Source of the DNA: Adiantum capillus-veneris
Lineage: Eukaryota; Streptophyta; Polypodiopsida; Polypodiales; Pteridaceae
Assembly (NCBI GenBank): GCA_014529385.2
Contig: CM043953.1
Location: 95,081,342-95,145,341, forward strand
Length of the DNA: 64,000 bases
Reading direction: 5' to 3'
Shown here: positions 48,776 to 60,499 of the stretch, one piece after another
How the letters are laid out: the number at the start of each line of letters is the position of its first letter
How positions within the stretch are numbered: position 1 is the stretch's first letter
Translations under genes and position numbers: made by a program
The notes under the pieces: generated by a model
What the model saw: only the letters and a program-made list of their open reading frames with translations
What the model was told of the DNA's origin: nothing
The model's database searches: none

Positions 48776-48980
48776 AATCCGAAGCCATTTACTGGCATAC
48801 TTAATACTCACCACCACTGACTATTCTCAATATAATTCCAGTTCTAGATCCAATCATAGTGTCTTGTAATTTCATTTTCCAATTTTCTCTTCTAGTACTC
48901 TAAAGTGCTATCTAAATTCTCTCAATCTAACTCAAAGTACCAACCTAGAATATCTATCTAAACACATCTAGCTCATTTCA
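48530..48980 (+). repeat. 3' LTR of the plus-strand Ty3/gypsy element
   Basis: Starts TGTAGAAGGTGGGAACC after the PPT and carries a TATA box and a (CT)n run at 48725-48774. The right end is approximate because no second LTR is available for comparison. Confidence 0.55.
48649..48661 (+). promoter_or_regulatory. LTR TATA box
   Basis: GCTTATAAATAGG, about 120 bases into the LTR. Confidence 0.55.
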
Positions 48981-49050
48981 ATAGGAAAATGGTTTACAAA
49001 AATTATGTAGCAGTTTGTAGCAATATTGCATTAGAAGCATTTGCACCATC

Positions 49051-49632
49051 AACAAGTGATAAATTAGAGATGAGAGTTTGAAAATTATTACTCAAGCAAA
49101 CATGATACAACTTATTTAGGGAATGTTAACAATAACCATTACATGTAGTACGTAAAAAGAAGTTCCAGTGATACCTAATTTTTGAAAAAAAATTCAATCA
49201 ATACAAAGGATTTGATTGAAGACAAGGTCAAAATGAAAAAGTGAGACCAAATACATGAAGTATAGGAAGTAACATTAGATGCAATACATGCTGAGAGGAA
49301 TATGCTCGATGGTTTTTTATTCCAAAGGCTATCTTGTTTGTTACAATCACCACTAACAAGTGATAAATTAGGGATGAGAGTGTGAAAATGGTTACTCAAG
49401 AAAAGGTAATACAAATTATTCAAGGATTGTTAAAAAAATCCATTACATGTACTTAAAAAGAGGTTCCAATGATACTTGATTTGTCAAAAGTTGTTCAATC
49501 AATACAAAACTATTTGATTGAAGACAAGGTCAGAATGACAAAGTGAGAGCAAATACATGTACGTGCTAAGAGGAACATGCTTGATGTTTCAACATTCCAA
49601 TGGCTATCTTGTATGTTACAATTCAGAGATAA
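49051..49632. repeat. 304-bp tandem duplication, diverged
   Basis: AACAAGTGATAAATTAG starts copies at 49051 and 49355; both continue through TTTGATTGAAGACAAGGTC to GGCTATCTTGT. It ends about 20 bases left of the copia 5' LTR. Non-coding. Confidence 0.85.
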
Positions 49633-49651
49633 AGTCCAAGTAAATAATAAA

Positions 49652-49833
49652 TGTTGGGGTTTCAGGGTAACTAGGTCAGACACCCACTAATACATCACTA
49701 ACATAATTCACTTATTAGTTTGATATAATATTAAATATTTGATGATTCTGCTTCTTGTTTTTCACTCCACCACACATTGTATGTGTCTTCTCCTTCCCAC
49801 ACTTACTACATGCATGCTCTGCATGCACTCACA
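49652..49833 (+). repeat. copia 5' LTR
   Basis: Starts TGTTGGGGTTTCAGG and ends CACTCACA. It shares ACACCCACTAAT(A/C)CATC and ACATAATTCACTTATT(A/G)G with the 3' LTR. Confidence 0.8.
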
Positions 49834-49835
49834 TG

Positions 49836-49847
49836 TGGTACTAGAGA
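49836..49847 (+). other. copia primer-binding site
   Basis: TGGTACTAGAGA, two bases after the LTR; close to TGGTATCAGAGC of the initiator Met tRNA type. Confidence 0.65.
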
Positions 49848-51334
49848 TCAAATCAAAGGGCACATGGAGAGCTCAAAGTAGGTGTGTGTGAAAGAGAGAG
49901 AGTTGAAATCCTTATCCACATCATACGCACATAATTGTAGGCCAATTTTTTGTTTTGATTGTTGCTACATCTTCCTAAATGTGCAGAGAGTATTCCCAAT
50001 AAGTGTCTTGAGGTTTTACCCCCCTTTTGAAATTTTTTTTGCCCTCAAACTCTACATTTGAGCACCACAGCAAACAATAGTTTTCAATTGGCATTTTTGG
50101 CATCGAATTTTCCTCTTGATATTTCTTTACTTATGACATCAATTTATTTTTATGAGAATCAACTTCCTTCCATCATGAAGATATTAGGCATCCATCATTT
50201 CCTTGCCATTGACTATCTACCTTTGAACATCATTATACAACATCAGCACCACAAGTACGGGTATTTTTTGTATCAACATCCCTACTTTCTGTTTTGGAAT
50301 ACAAACATGCTCTCCTACATTGAATAGAGAGTTCCAAGGTGTGCTTGAGGGCTACCACATTGTAGTCTTGCAGTGGGATTGTATTTTTTGCTTTCATAGA
50401 GTATTTAGAGAGACTATTTTTCTGAGCACATTTCTTAAAGGTAGAGTTTTTTGCATCGACATCATAGGTGGTCTTAGTGTTGGAGTTCTAACCAAGGTCT
50501 CCATTTTGGAAAAAACTTTACACATGAAGTTTACTTGTAAAGGACATCTATTTTTTCATATACATGTGATTGTGCTTTGTATGCATGTTGAGATAATTTA
50601 TTTTTTCATATAAATTTATTGGCACTCATGTATACAATTGTGGGTTCTCACAGAGAGATCATATGTTTTGATTTCCTCAAGATTGGCAACCACATTCGGC
50701 ACATGTATTATAGGTTTGCTAGATACAAGTATAGTGTTTTGATAGCCAATTTCATTGTGGTATGTTATGCATTGACAAATGCATTGTTTTGAGCACATAG
50801 AGTTCCATTGAGCCCTTTTGAGAGTAGATTGACCTGTAGGGTTTTGGTCTACTTCTTGCATCAATTTTTAGCACTTGTTAATGGTTGATTCTTTATTCAT
50901 GTATGTTGAGTTGTGGGCACTACCTACTATATCAGGTGGAGAAATTTTTTGTTAGTTTCTTGATAGTTTCTAAGACTGAGATTGGAAGATTTCTTTTTGT
51001 GATTGTGGCTAGTATCTTGTGTCTATTTATCCTTTTAGAGGGTAGTGTGTGAGGGTTTATTGAGCTAGAGTATTCTCAACTATTGAAATACCTCTAGTAA
51101 TGTAGGTTACTAGAGTTCCCTATTTTGACATCCTCACCATTGGCTATGTATAAAGGGGTATACACTTGCTAATAAGATTTTCTATTTATGCATAGTTTAT
51201 ATTATTTTTCTTGATATATTCCAGACTTTTTTGTTGACATTTTGTTCTTTGTGAAAAGGAGATTCTAATGAAAGTTTGTAGAAATCTTGCCATAAATGAG
51301 AAATCTGATTTTCTTGTATATGACCTTGGAAACT
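49848..51334 (+). other. Unusually long leader before gag, unassigned
   Basis: About 1.5 kb between PBS and gag, T-rich, with frames at 50058-50327 and 50320-50613 that have no known domain. Copia leaders are usually much shorter, so another sequence may have inserted here; no ends were found. Confidence 0.4.
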
Positions 51335-51760
51335 ATGGCTAGTTCTTTTACGAAATATGAGTATTACATCAAAAATTTTGATGGAATAAAGTTCACAATT
51401 TGGAAACAACACATGTTAGACAGGTTGATCAATAAAGGTCTTGCATCACCGTTGAAAGAGCACAAAGAGAATGCATGCATTGATAATCATTGGGAGGATC
51501 TTGATGCTCATGCTAGAGCAACTATTTGCTTGCACCTTGGTGAATCCGTTTTATTCACTATTATGGATACGACCAATGCAAAAGATTTATGCAACTGTTT
51601 ATTCTTAGCGTGGGGTGTTAAAATTTCTTCAATCAAAGTGTTTCTTCTAAAGAAACTTATACATTCAAACATGAAAGAGGGTAACGGTATCAATTCATGT
51701 ATAAATGAGTTTAGTAAATTGTTTACATTGCAAGCTTACTTTGAAGGGGATCAAATTTGA
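51335..51760 (+). pseudogene. gag: copia gag, N-terminal part
   Basis: ATG at 51335; the frame has FDGIKFTIWKQHMLDRLINK, HWEDLDAHARATICLHLGE and LFLAWGVKISSIKVFLLKKL, matching the capsid domain of copia gag (UBN2 type). It ends at a stop at 51758. Downstream sequence to 52060 continues in other frames without a clear zinc knuckle. Confidence 0.75.
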
Positions 51761-52484
51761 TGATGCAATGAAATCCATCTTCTTGATATTCTCTTTGCCA
51801 TTTGGCATGGGGATACATTTAACACAACCATAAGTAGCTCCACACCTAGAAAGAAACTTGCATTTAGTGATTTGTTAATGCTTTGCACCAAAGAGATATT
51901 GTGTCAATCCCTTGATTCTAGCGGGCATGGAGATGTGCATATGTCTAGTGGTGGTTTCCATAAGCTAAGAGCTCATAGTCATAGTTGTGGTCATTCTAAA
52001 CAAATTTGTGGCACTCAAGATGTGAAACTATGTGTGAATATCACTAATAAATTCATGCTTTGAGGTGTCGGTCATGTGCCAAAGTTGACTAAAAGTTTGG
52101 TGTTGGTGGCCGATCAATTTGATGAATTGGGATACACTATTTTCTTTGGGAATGGACCTTGGTTGATTTGCAAAGGGAGCTTCGATAGCTTGAAAAGCCA
52201 AAAATCTCCCTCATTTTATTCTTTGTATGTCTCTTTTATTAAAGATAATTCCATCTATTTTGTGAATCCGCCTTATGTTGAGGCGTGGCATAGCCAGATT
52301 GGTCATATGAGTCACAAAGAAATGAAACAACTTCAACGTTTGGGCTACTTGATTGTGTTAAATTATTTTGATTGTAGTTTGTGTGAGCATTGTTCATATG
52401 GCAAGCAAACTAGTCTTACTTCTTTAAAATTGAATAAAGAGTTTGTCTTAAACCATCTACACTTGGTACATAGTGATCTATGTA
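51761..52484 (+). pseudogene. pol: copia protease end and GAG-pre-integrase domain
   Basis: A frame from 52076 has VPKLTKSLVLVADQFDELGY, the segment after the protease, then WHSQIGHMSHKEMKQLQRLG and CEHCSYGKQ of the pre-integrase zinc domain (His-His-Cys-Cys). The protease active-site triad is not seen. Confidence 0.7.
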
Positions 52485-53060
52485 TCTTATTTGGGCCTAT
52501 GTCACTGCATAAGTCTCTTGGGGGGAGGGGCACTACATTTCCTAAAGTTCATAGATGACTCTATTCAAATGGTGTGGGTCTGTCTATTGAAGAGTAAAGA
52601 TGAATTTTATGATAATTTCTAAAAATTCCTTGCGTAGGTTGAGAACCAATCGGGCAAGAAGCTGAAGGCATTGACAATGTGGAGAGTATATCTTCATAGA
52701 GTTCAAGTATGTCTTAGAAAATGAGGCATTAAATGGTAGTACACTGCACCATACACACTTCCTAAAAAGGTGTTACAGAGCCTAAACATATTACCATATA
52801 GGAGAGCATCACATCAATGCTATCTATGGAAAGCTTACCCATAGAGTTTTGGGGAGAGGCTTTTCTTACAATGTTTTATATTATCAACAGATATCCTAGT
52901 ATTCCATTGAATTATAATATTCTAGAAGAGATGTGGACTAGCAAGACGCTAAACTATGACAGACCTTTTGAATTTGAGTCTCAGGCATTTTCACATGTGC
53001 CTAAAGATTTATGCAAAAAGATAGACCCCAAATCATACAAATGCATCTTCATTGGTTATG
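52485..53060 (+). pseudogene. pol: copia integrase, catalytic centre damaged
   Basis: HSDLCILFGP at the start, then in another frame YFLKFIDDSIQMVWVCLLKS, and WYTAPYTLPKKVL, where the second catalytic Asp and the QQNG stretch have decayed. The last part, EFWGEAFLTMFYIINRYPS and SHVPKDLCKKIDPKSYKC, is well kept in the frame 52817-53074. Several stops. Confidence 0.75.
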
Positions 53061-53389
53061 GTGTCATTGAATAAATGGGATACAATCTCTAGCATCTATA
53101 ATCTTGATGAGAAATTTGGAGCGCGCATGGTATCTTCAATGAATTAAAGATGCACAAGATTAAACCTAGCAAAGAAGTGGAATATAAAAAAATTTGATTC
53201 AAAGAAATAGCCTCAACTAAGATTAAACCAATAACTCAGTCTACTGGTTATGTTTCTACCACCAGTATTTCTCTAGAGAGAGTAGATTCTAACAATCAAG
53301 AAACGAGGATATTGACAAGAGTCTCTTCTGAACCTAGGAATTTTTAATTAGGGTTAGAATATCTATTAGTTAATAAGTACAAAGAGACA

Positions 53390-53850
53390 ACCTACCACTA
53401 AGATAATGTGACGTGGGAATAAGGTATGCGTTTAGAATTCAATTCAATTATGGAAAATGACAAAATTGCCAAAGATCAAACCCTCCTTGCCTTGCACATG
53501 GGTGTATATAGATAAATACATGGAAGACAATCCGGAGCCTAAGTATAAGGCAAGATTGGTTGTTAAAGTTTTTAAGCAGAAGAAAGGCATGGATTTCAAT
53601 GAAATTTTCTCTCTAGTAGTCAATATTACTACTTTACATTTTGTGCTTAAAATAGTAGCCGCTAAGAACATGGAGCTTGTTCAAATAAACTTGAAGATGG
53701 AATTTCTTCATGGGTATTTGGAAGAGAATATTTACATGAAGAAACCAGAGGGTTTTGAAGTTAAACCTGCCAAACCTGGTAGGGCACAACTTGTAAGTAG
53801 ACTACAAAAGGTATTGTATGGCCTTAATCAAGGTTCAAGGTAGTGATACC
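53390..53850 (+). pseudogene. pol: copia reverse transcriptase, N-terminal half
   Basis: TYH and EFNSIMEND precede NPEPKYKARLVVKVFKQKKG, then GMDFNEIFSLVV, LVQINLKMEFLHGYLEE, IYMKKPEGFEV and KVLYGLNQ. The first catalytic Asp (usually QLDVKTAFLHG) is Asn here. The part with YVDD is missing between about 53.93 and 54.0 kb. Confidence 0.8.
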
Positions 53851-54019
53851 AAAAGTTCAACAAGTACATGGACTCAGGGGGTTCCTTATGTGTAGAACTA
53901 CCATATCATGTGCGTTCAAGAAAAGTTGTAAAACCCCCTTATCTATGAAGTTTTTTAAGAATATAATGTACCTCTTTATTTTGAAGTTTGTAAGTTTTCA
54001 TTGTGTTTGCAATGGGAGT

Positions 54020-54450
54020 GCCTAACTTACTTAGGGAAAATTTGGACAAAAAGCACTAGGAATCAGTGAATTACATTTTGAGATACCTTAAGGGTACAAC
54101 AAGCAAGTGCTTACGTCCATAATGGGTTACACAAATGCAAATTATGTGGGTTGTGTGGATAATCAAAAATCCACATATGGCTATGTATTCTTGTCTACTA
54201 GAGCAACCATTTCATGGAGGTCATGTCTCCATGATTGCACTTCATCTTCCACCATAGAGGTAGAGTATGTTTTGCAGTTTCTAGTGCTTGCATGGAAGCT
54301 ATATGATTAGGTCTTCTAGTGGGAGATACTGGCATTCATTAGAATCCAATGCTACATTGTGATGGTCAAAGTGCTACAGCATTAGCTAATAATCCCATGT
54401 TTCACTCAAAGTCAAACACATAGGGGTCATGTAACGTGTGATACAAGATA
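54020..54450 (+). pseudogene. pol: copia RNase H
   Basis: YILRYLKGTTSKCL, then GYTNANYVGCVDNQKSTYGY and ISWRSCLHDCTSSSTIEVEY, then LHCDGQSATALANNPMFHSK in another frame. These are the copia RNase H blocks; the first Asp (TDADYAG type) is changed to Asn in TNANYVG. Confidence 0.75.
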
Positions 54451-54634
54451 TATTGGCTAGCAAATATATCAAGCTTGTCAAAGTCCATGTACATGAAAAC
54501 TCTTTACAAAAAATCTTAGCCTCAAAGTGTTCTACACATTGCATTGAGATGATTTGTGTCGGGCGAAGCCACATGCATGATTCACAACTCTACAAGTTTG
54601 TACATACATTCTCCACTTGGTCTCCATTGCCCTT

Positions 54635-54643
54635 CAAGTGGGA
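54635..54643 (+). other. copia polypurine tract
   Basis: CAAGTGGGA just before the 3' LTR, the form usual in many plant copia elements. Confidence 0.6.
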
Positions 54644-54646
54644 TAT

Positions 54647-54830
54647 TTTTGGGGTTTCATTCCAACTAGGCAAAACACCCACTAATCCATCAGTAACATA
54701 ATTCACTTATTGGTTTAAAATAGCAATAAGGAATAGATGAGACTTCTTCTCATCTTGCATTCCACCACATTTTCTTTGTGTCTTCTCCTTCCTCGCATTC
54801 ACTGCCTAACATGCTTCAAACATACTCATA
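54647..54830 (+). repeat. copia 3' LTR
   Basis: Starts TTTTGGGGTTTCATT (first bases mutated from TGTTGGGG) and aligns over its length with the 5' LTR, clearly diverged. Confidence 0.75.
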
Positions 54831-57800
54831 CTAAATGATAGATGATTTCAAAATTTGAGCAAAGATTGATTTTAAATTTGTGTGGGAAAAGTGAAGAGAT
54901 TGGCAACCCATATGGAGTCTATTAAATGAGGATTTTGAAGAAGTATATCTACAAGTAAGTATGCATTATATTGACCTAGCAATGTAGATGCTCTAGAAGA
55001 CGTAGGGAGAAATTAATTGATGTAGATTCCATGTTATGAAAGTGTTTGTGAAGAGTTATTTTGCAAGCATAATGGAGTTATCAATGTATCTCTTATTGAA
55101 TATGACAACTTATTGCAGTCTAATGATAAAGAAATAGCTAGATTATCTATGAAAAATTGGATGTAGTCACAATATATTCTAGTGATTAACTCTTTGGAAG
55201 ATATTATACAGGCTCAATTTCCATCCAAGGCCAAAATTAAATCCAATGAGATATTTTAAGAGATTGGTAATGCTGAATAAGCTATCAAAGGTCTCTATGT
55301 CATGAAACAAAGGAGTCTTGCTATTTTGTGACTAATATGCAATTGGATACCATATGTATCAACTATTTAGAGGTAGGCCAAATTTATTTGAGACCCATAG
55401 AGGATGCCACTATCGATTCATAAATTATTTCCAAAGTTGATGTCTACAAATTTAGATCTTGATTGAATAGAATAAGGATACTAAGTCTAAATGAGAGCTC
55501 TATGATGATGCTTCTATCTATGGTCTATATGTATATGTCTTTACTTTTTGGAATGACTATGATGGTGGAAGTGCCTATTTAGAGGGGGTACACCATGATG
55601 TGCAACCTCTAAGTGCTTCAATTGTGTAGGCATCCCATGATGATGATATAGATAGGGATATCAATGCTATTTTTGAGATGCATGCTAAGTTTTTGGGTGC
55701 CAAGGTTCAAGATCTTTGACAAAAGGTGAGAAGATTGATATACATGCATAAAATAAAACCCATATAATTCTTGCTACATGTGCGAGGCTTCCTTCAATCA
55801 TCATAAGTAGTTTACATGATTCTTCTTTTGAGGAGAATGACATGGAGCTTATGGATTTTTTAGATGATGCTTTAGATGGATTTAAAGATCTTTAAGGGAT
55901 AGATATATCCCATAATATAATTCAAGATGTGACTTACATCAACATGGAGATAAAGCTGGTGAAGAGATTATGAAGATATTGTATGAGGTTCTAGGGGATT
56001 TCAAGCATACTCAAGAACTTATGCATACAATTTTTTTAGATACCAAATGAGGTAATGAGCTCTATGGAGTCCAACGCTACTGATGCATGGTGAGTCTTAT
56101 AATACTAGAGGGAGTGAAGATAAATTAGCAATGATTTTATCTATTATGGGGGTTTTGGACTTCTTGATGGTACACTAGGAACAAAAAGGAGCTACTGCAA
56201 AAAAAATGCTCGTGCACTTATAGACTAAGAATGCCTTTGGTACAGGAGGATATTTTGACATCTATAATGTATAATGATTTATACTATAAATTTTTATTAT
56301 ATATAATGATTTTATAATTTATATTTTGACATCTATAATATATAATGATTTACTTTTACACATGTTGCTCCAAGGGGTTTACTAGCCATGAAATGTTTAT
56401 GCCATAATTGCTGAAAATTTATGAGCTACCTATATGATCTTGGTGGAGTATACATTTACAAGATCACCAAGATTGGGTGTTTACAAATAATATGGATGCA
56501 AGCTCTATCAAATTGACAAATGCCAAAGGATTTCTAGGTCTCTAGTGAGTGGATGTTGTGATGCTTTGCATCCAAAATGTGAAACATCATGGTGAAAGTT
56601 TTTACATAATTGGTTCAATTTTGGTGGATGTTTGATCTATAGTATGCCAAATATGGTGCTTGTACAAACAAATCAGAAGGTGTGTGGCATTCTTTCCTAT
56701 GCAAAAAAATGCGGGGGGCGGGGGTATTCCCTTCTTCATTAGGAAGAGAATGGGGTCTAGGAGGGTCTTTTTTTTTTATCATGTAATAAAAAATGGGATT
56801 GCGGAATGAGCAAATAGGGCTCCCATTCTCAAAAAAATTAAGAATCCTTTGAAAACATTTCAAATTCATAAGTGAAGGGTAAGTATACAAAACAAAAAGC
56901 TCCATGAAAATGAAAAATCATAGGAAATGAAAAGCCCATTAAACTCGAAAGTCAAAATACTTTTCATCTCCATATAAAAGAAGTGGTCGAGTGCATGTCT
57001 TTTCCCTTAGCTTTAGTTTAGCATCTCTTTATCTTTAGAATTTCCTTGTACTATGCAGGTGGAGTTTCCTTATGCTATGTTAGGTTGTGAAATCATATCG
57101 GTAGGACTTTGCTATGTAGGTTTAGTATAATCCCACCATTTGTGGGTGTGATTAAACTAAACCTAGGTTTGTTTGCGTTTTTATCAATCTTGGAGTTTTT
57201 GACCTTTTTTTTTTCATTAGCAATACCTTTTAATTTGAGAAAATGTATGGGTGTCATGTGGATTGAAATGGTAGGTGTGGCAAAAGGGCCTAAAAGTCAG
57301 TGGTCAAACTTATAGGTCTAGAGGTGGAAGAGAATAAATATTTAATATTATAATCTAAAAATCTCTAATAAGTTACAAAATTTGAACCTTTTTCTTAAAA
57401 TTTGGAGTTAAAGCTAGTTATTTCTGTCTCTAGACTGCCAATTTCTCTCCCTCTCTCCTAAAAGATGGCCCCTCAAAAAATGTGTTAATCATTCCCTTCC
57501 CCCTCTCTCTACTCTACGATCTCTATCCTCTCTCCATCTAGTCATGCAACCTACATTTCTTTCTTTCAAATCATTTTTCCCTCCCAAATACATCTTACAA
57601 CCAGAGGCTTGAAACCTACCTTTCTCCCTCAAGCTTGTTACAGGTCTCCTCAATGATATCCACCACCTATTGAAGCTCTCAAAGCTCTATGAGCCTCACC
57701 TTCACATCTCTCCATGTAGCTACAAATATGAAACATAGGCTACTCCTAGATATTATGTCTTGAGAGGATTTACTTTTCTCAATAGCTTTTGTGCTCCTTT

Positions 57801-58248
57801 CCCATATAGCTCCCAAATGGTATTCCCTCGCACTAAAACTTCTTCTTGTTAAGTAGAAGATTACACACTTGACTTATTAATCATCTTTGATTAATTCACG
57901 TGATATAATACATGTTGTAAAAAGTGACCGCCCCGAGCTTCGAAGCCATCCACGTCGACCTTGCTAAGTTGTTATATGATGGTTATGTATCCTCAGAGTT
58001 TTCCTCAAGGGATATCATTTTTTACAATCATACTTATGTCACATTTAGAAAAATGGGTATGATAATCGAGTTCCCATTCATTCTCCAAGCTTGGAGAGCT
58101 TAAAATGGCCTACATCAAAGCGATGGCCTCAGAGTAGTCACTTCCTCAAACCACACACCAAGGGCATATACCTAGTTCTTATACACAAGGCGGACTGGTT
58201 CACCCCCTTGAAAAAATAGTGGGGTAAGTAATGGTCAGAGGCTCGATA
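54831..58248. other. Unassigned sequence, no gene recognised
   Basis: Stops in all frames and no known motif. A diverged direct repeat with TTTTGACATCTATAAT lies at 56250-56360 within an AT-rich block. Minus frame 56615-56905 (96 codons) and plus frame 57109-57315 have no domain. Weak stretches of sparse stops near 55.5-55.7 kb might be old coding sequence. Confidence 0.45.
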
Positions 58249-58383
58249 CCTGGCATCTATAAAGAGCATATGGACCCCCCAACTACCCTTGTCAGTGAAG
58301 ATCTTTATAGATGCCAGGCTCTATGCCTGGCATCTATAAAGAACATATGGACCCCCCAATTATCCTTGTCAGTGAAGATCTTT
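58249..58383. repeat. 77-bp tandem duplication with hairpin joint
   Basis: CCTGGCATCTATAAAGA and the following GTCAGTGAAGATCTTT occur twice, 77 bp apart. The joint holds ATAGATGCCAGG and its exact inverse 7 bases apart (58307-58337), so one copy end is inverted, as after template switching. Confidence 0.85.
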
Positions 58384-58951
58384 CTATGGAACGTGTTATG
58401 GGGGGCCTTGCCAACAGGTGACAAGGTCTTAGCTCGAGGTATCAACTCCGATAGGGCTACAGATCTGCTAGGGAGGACTTGCCCCACTTATTATTGGAGT
58501 GATCAAGGGTTAGAGGCCTGGCAGTAGGGTGTGAAAATGGATCCAAAGGATTTGGAAGAATGGGTTTTCCAAGAATGATCTGCTTCTTGGAGGGAAAGGG
58601 ATGAAAATCCAACCGATTTTGCTATGTACTCAACTAGTTAGATTTTGCTTCTTACGAAATTTGGAAGGCCAAGAATGGCTAAGTGTTCATCCAGGATCTC
58701 TCGGTAGCCAGCTACGTTGAGATTATCCAAGATCGTAGGGAAACTATTGTTGGGATTGGAAAAAGCAAGATCTCTAATGAGTGGAACTGGCTAACACTTA
58801 CCGTCAGGTAAATGACAATTTGATGTTTGCAAGGTCGGGGTTCCTTGTGATCATCAATTTCATTTGGAATGTATGTGGCCATGGCTCAAATTGAGCATGG
58901 TGGTGATGTAATTAATATAATCTCTCACATTGTGAGATTTGGAAAAAAAAA
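58249..58951 (+). mobile_element. LINE 3' end fragment, copy 2
   Basis: IWTPQLSLSVKIFLWNVLWG with ALPTGDKVLARGINSD is the zf-RVT-type region at the end of LINE ORF2. The 3' end has CCATGGCTC, eight bases, CATG, TAATATAATCTCTCACATTG, TGAGATTTGG and an A run (58943-58951). The tail is then repeated with a second A run to 58980. The 5' part is missing. Confidence 0.7.
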
Positions 58952-58980
58952 GACACATTGTGAGATTTGGTATAAAAAAA

Positions 58981-59533
58981 AGGACCTGAGCAACTTGATG
59001 TATTAGACACATTGGAACTATACCAATTTAGCATAACTCTTCGATAACACAAGGTGAAATTTGTTTGAATGCATATCCATGCATCAAATTTCATGCCAAC
59101 GTAGCATCATGTAAGCACATGATTCCTTTGACAATGTATGAATACTAGTATTATGACTGTCAAATAAAGGCTCAACAATGTTGCCACACGAACAGTCTAT
59201 GTGTTGGCCCAACATGCAAAAAAAACTGTCATGTTAAACTAGAGGACAATTAGAAACTAGATTTTAGCAATTGTTTACATATTTATGAGTGACCATATCT
59301 ACCACAACTGAAGGCCTAGAGAGTAAAGGAAGGATGTGCACACGGTGCAGCACTTTTCACTATTGAAAGTGGTTGGATGGGTTAGGGCTATCTCATAAGC
59401 ATAACACAACCAAAAATACGTTATGCTCAAAACAAACGGTCTACACATTTTGTTGTTGGAGAATAGTCCATCTTTACTCACTTACAAGATACGGTAGCTT
59501 TTCATGAAGTTTGCCAGTTGTGCTCTATGGAAT
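58981..59533. other. Unassigned sequence between two LINE copies
   Basis: No ORF or repeat of note. Confidence 0.45.
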
Positions 59534-59551
59534 ATCATAATGTGTTTTCTT
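59534..59551 (+). repeat. Target-site duplication, left copy
   Basis: ATCATAATGTGTTTTCTT, identical to 60323-60340, flanking the minus-strand LINE. Confidence 0.9.
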
Positions 59552-60322
59552 TTTTCTTTTTGCAAAACTCACAATTGTGAGTGAATTATATTGAACAGCC
59601 CAAAAAATAACAAGGTCTTTTCATGCTCTTGTTGAGCCATGACATCATCCAGGGACTATAATTACATCGGCTATCAGGCCAGCCACCCCCACCAACCCGC
59701 CGCCTCCTCCTCGATATACACAGGGTCCATACAGTTGTCCTTTTGAGATCTTTTATTTACCGATGGCCAAGATTCTCCCCTGTCCTAGGCATTCCATCTG
59801 CTGACAATAGGGCACAAGTAGTCCTAGACCAATCCTCCGAGTGTTGCTTGTGCCTGAGCATCCATATTAGCACTTTGATTTCTTGAGTAATTTCTGCGAA
59901 GCTTGCCACCTCATAACCTCCTTCAAACACACGGCGGTTCCTTGTCTGCCATACATTATGTAAGAAGAAGTATCTGACGATTTGAGTGCTGACGAGGAGG
60001 GCAAGACTTCCTGAATTCTTGCCTCCAAGGAATAGGTCAGTCTTGAAGAAACTAATTTTTCATGCTCTTTGGACCCACTTGCATATTTTCCCTTCGAGGC
60101 CTTTAATAGTTGGGTAGTCCATGAGCATCGATCTGACCCAATCCCTCTCTCTTGAATCTTCACCCCCGCCGGTGGAGCACCCCAAATTACCTTCCATAGA
60201 AAGACCTTCATGTGTTGCGAAACCTTTGGCTTCCATATGTCCTCCATTACTTGCTCCACCTTTCCTCCAGCCATTGCTTTTTCCATAGCTTGTTTAGGGG
60301 GCTAGATCAATTCTTCTTATGC
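59552..60322 (-). mobile_element. LINE copy 3, 5'-truncated, with 18-bp target duplication
   Basis: Minus strand: the insert begins inside ORF2 with WKPKVSQHMKVFLWKVIWG and PPAGVKIQERGIGSD (zf-RVT type, 139-codon frame 59867-60286) and ends in CATGGCTC, CATG, ACTCACAATTGTGAGTTTTG and an A-rich tail (GCAAAAAGAAAAAAG). Exact 18-bp duplications flank it. Length 771 bp, a classic truncated LINE insertion. The kept frame and perfect flanks make it one of the younger insertions here. Confidence 0.9.
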
Positions 60323-60340
60323 ATCATAATGTGTTTTCTT
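60323..60340 (+). repeat. Target-site duplication, right copy
   Basis: Exact 18-base match to the left flank. Confidence 0.9.
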
Positions 60341-60499
60341 AAAATCCACAAATTGGATCGACGCTCAAATGATATGTGCATTACAATAGAGGTATTGTAC
60401 ATGGTAGTAAGCCTCCAAGTAGACTTAGAAAAAGTAAATGCTTTGAGTTTAAACACCCTCTCTCTTGTTGAGTGTAGCCAATTCTTTTAATGAAGCAAG

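Larger units (their letters stand above)
37230..48980 (+). mobile_element. Large decayed Ty3/gypsy element, 5' end not found
   Basis: Plus-strand order: zinc knuckles, protease, RT start, integrase end, several kb of unassigned frames, PPT and a 3' LTR. The order PR-RT-IN marks Ty3/gypsy. No 5' LTR could be matched to the left. About 7.5 kb separate integrase from the LTR, far more than usual; either the element carried extra ORFs, as some large plant lineages do, or other elements inserted there. Confidence 0.6.
49652..54830 (+). mobile_element. Ty1/copia LTR retrotransposon
   Basis: Short LTRs of about 183 bp (49652-49833, 54647-54830), PBS, gag, protease end, integrase, RT and RNase H in the copia order, and a PPT. 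Flanks ATAAA and CTAAA are a possible 5-bp target duplication with one mismatch. Stops, shifts, a lost YVDD box and lost integrase residues show it is inactive. Confidence 0.85.
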
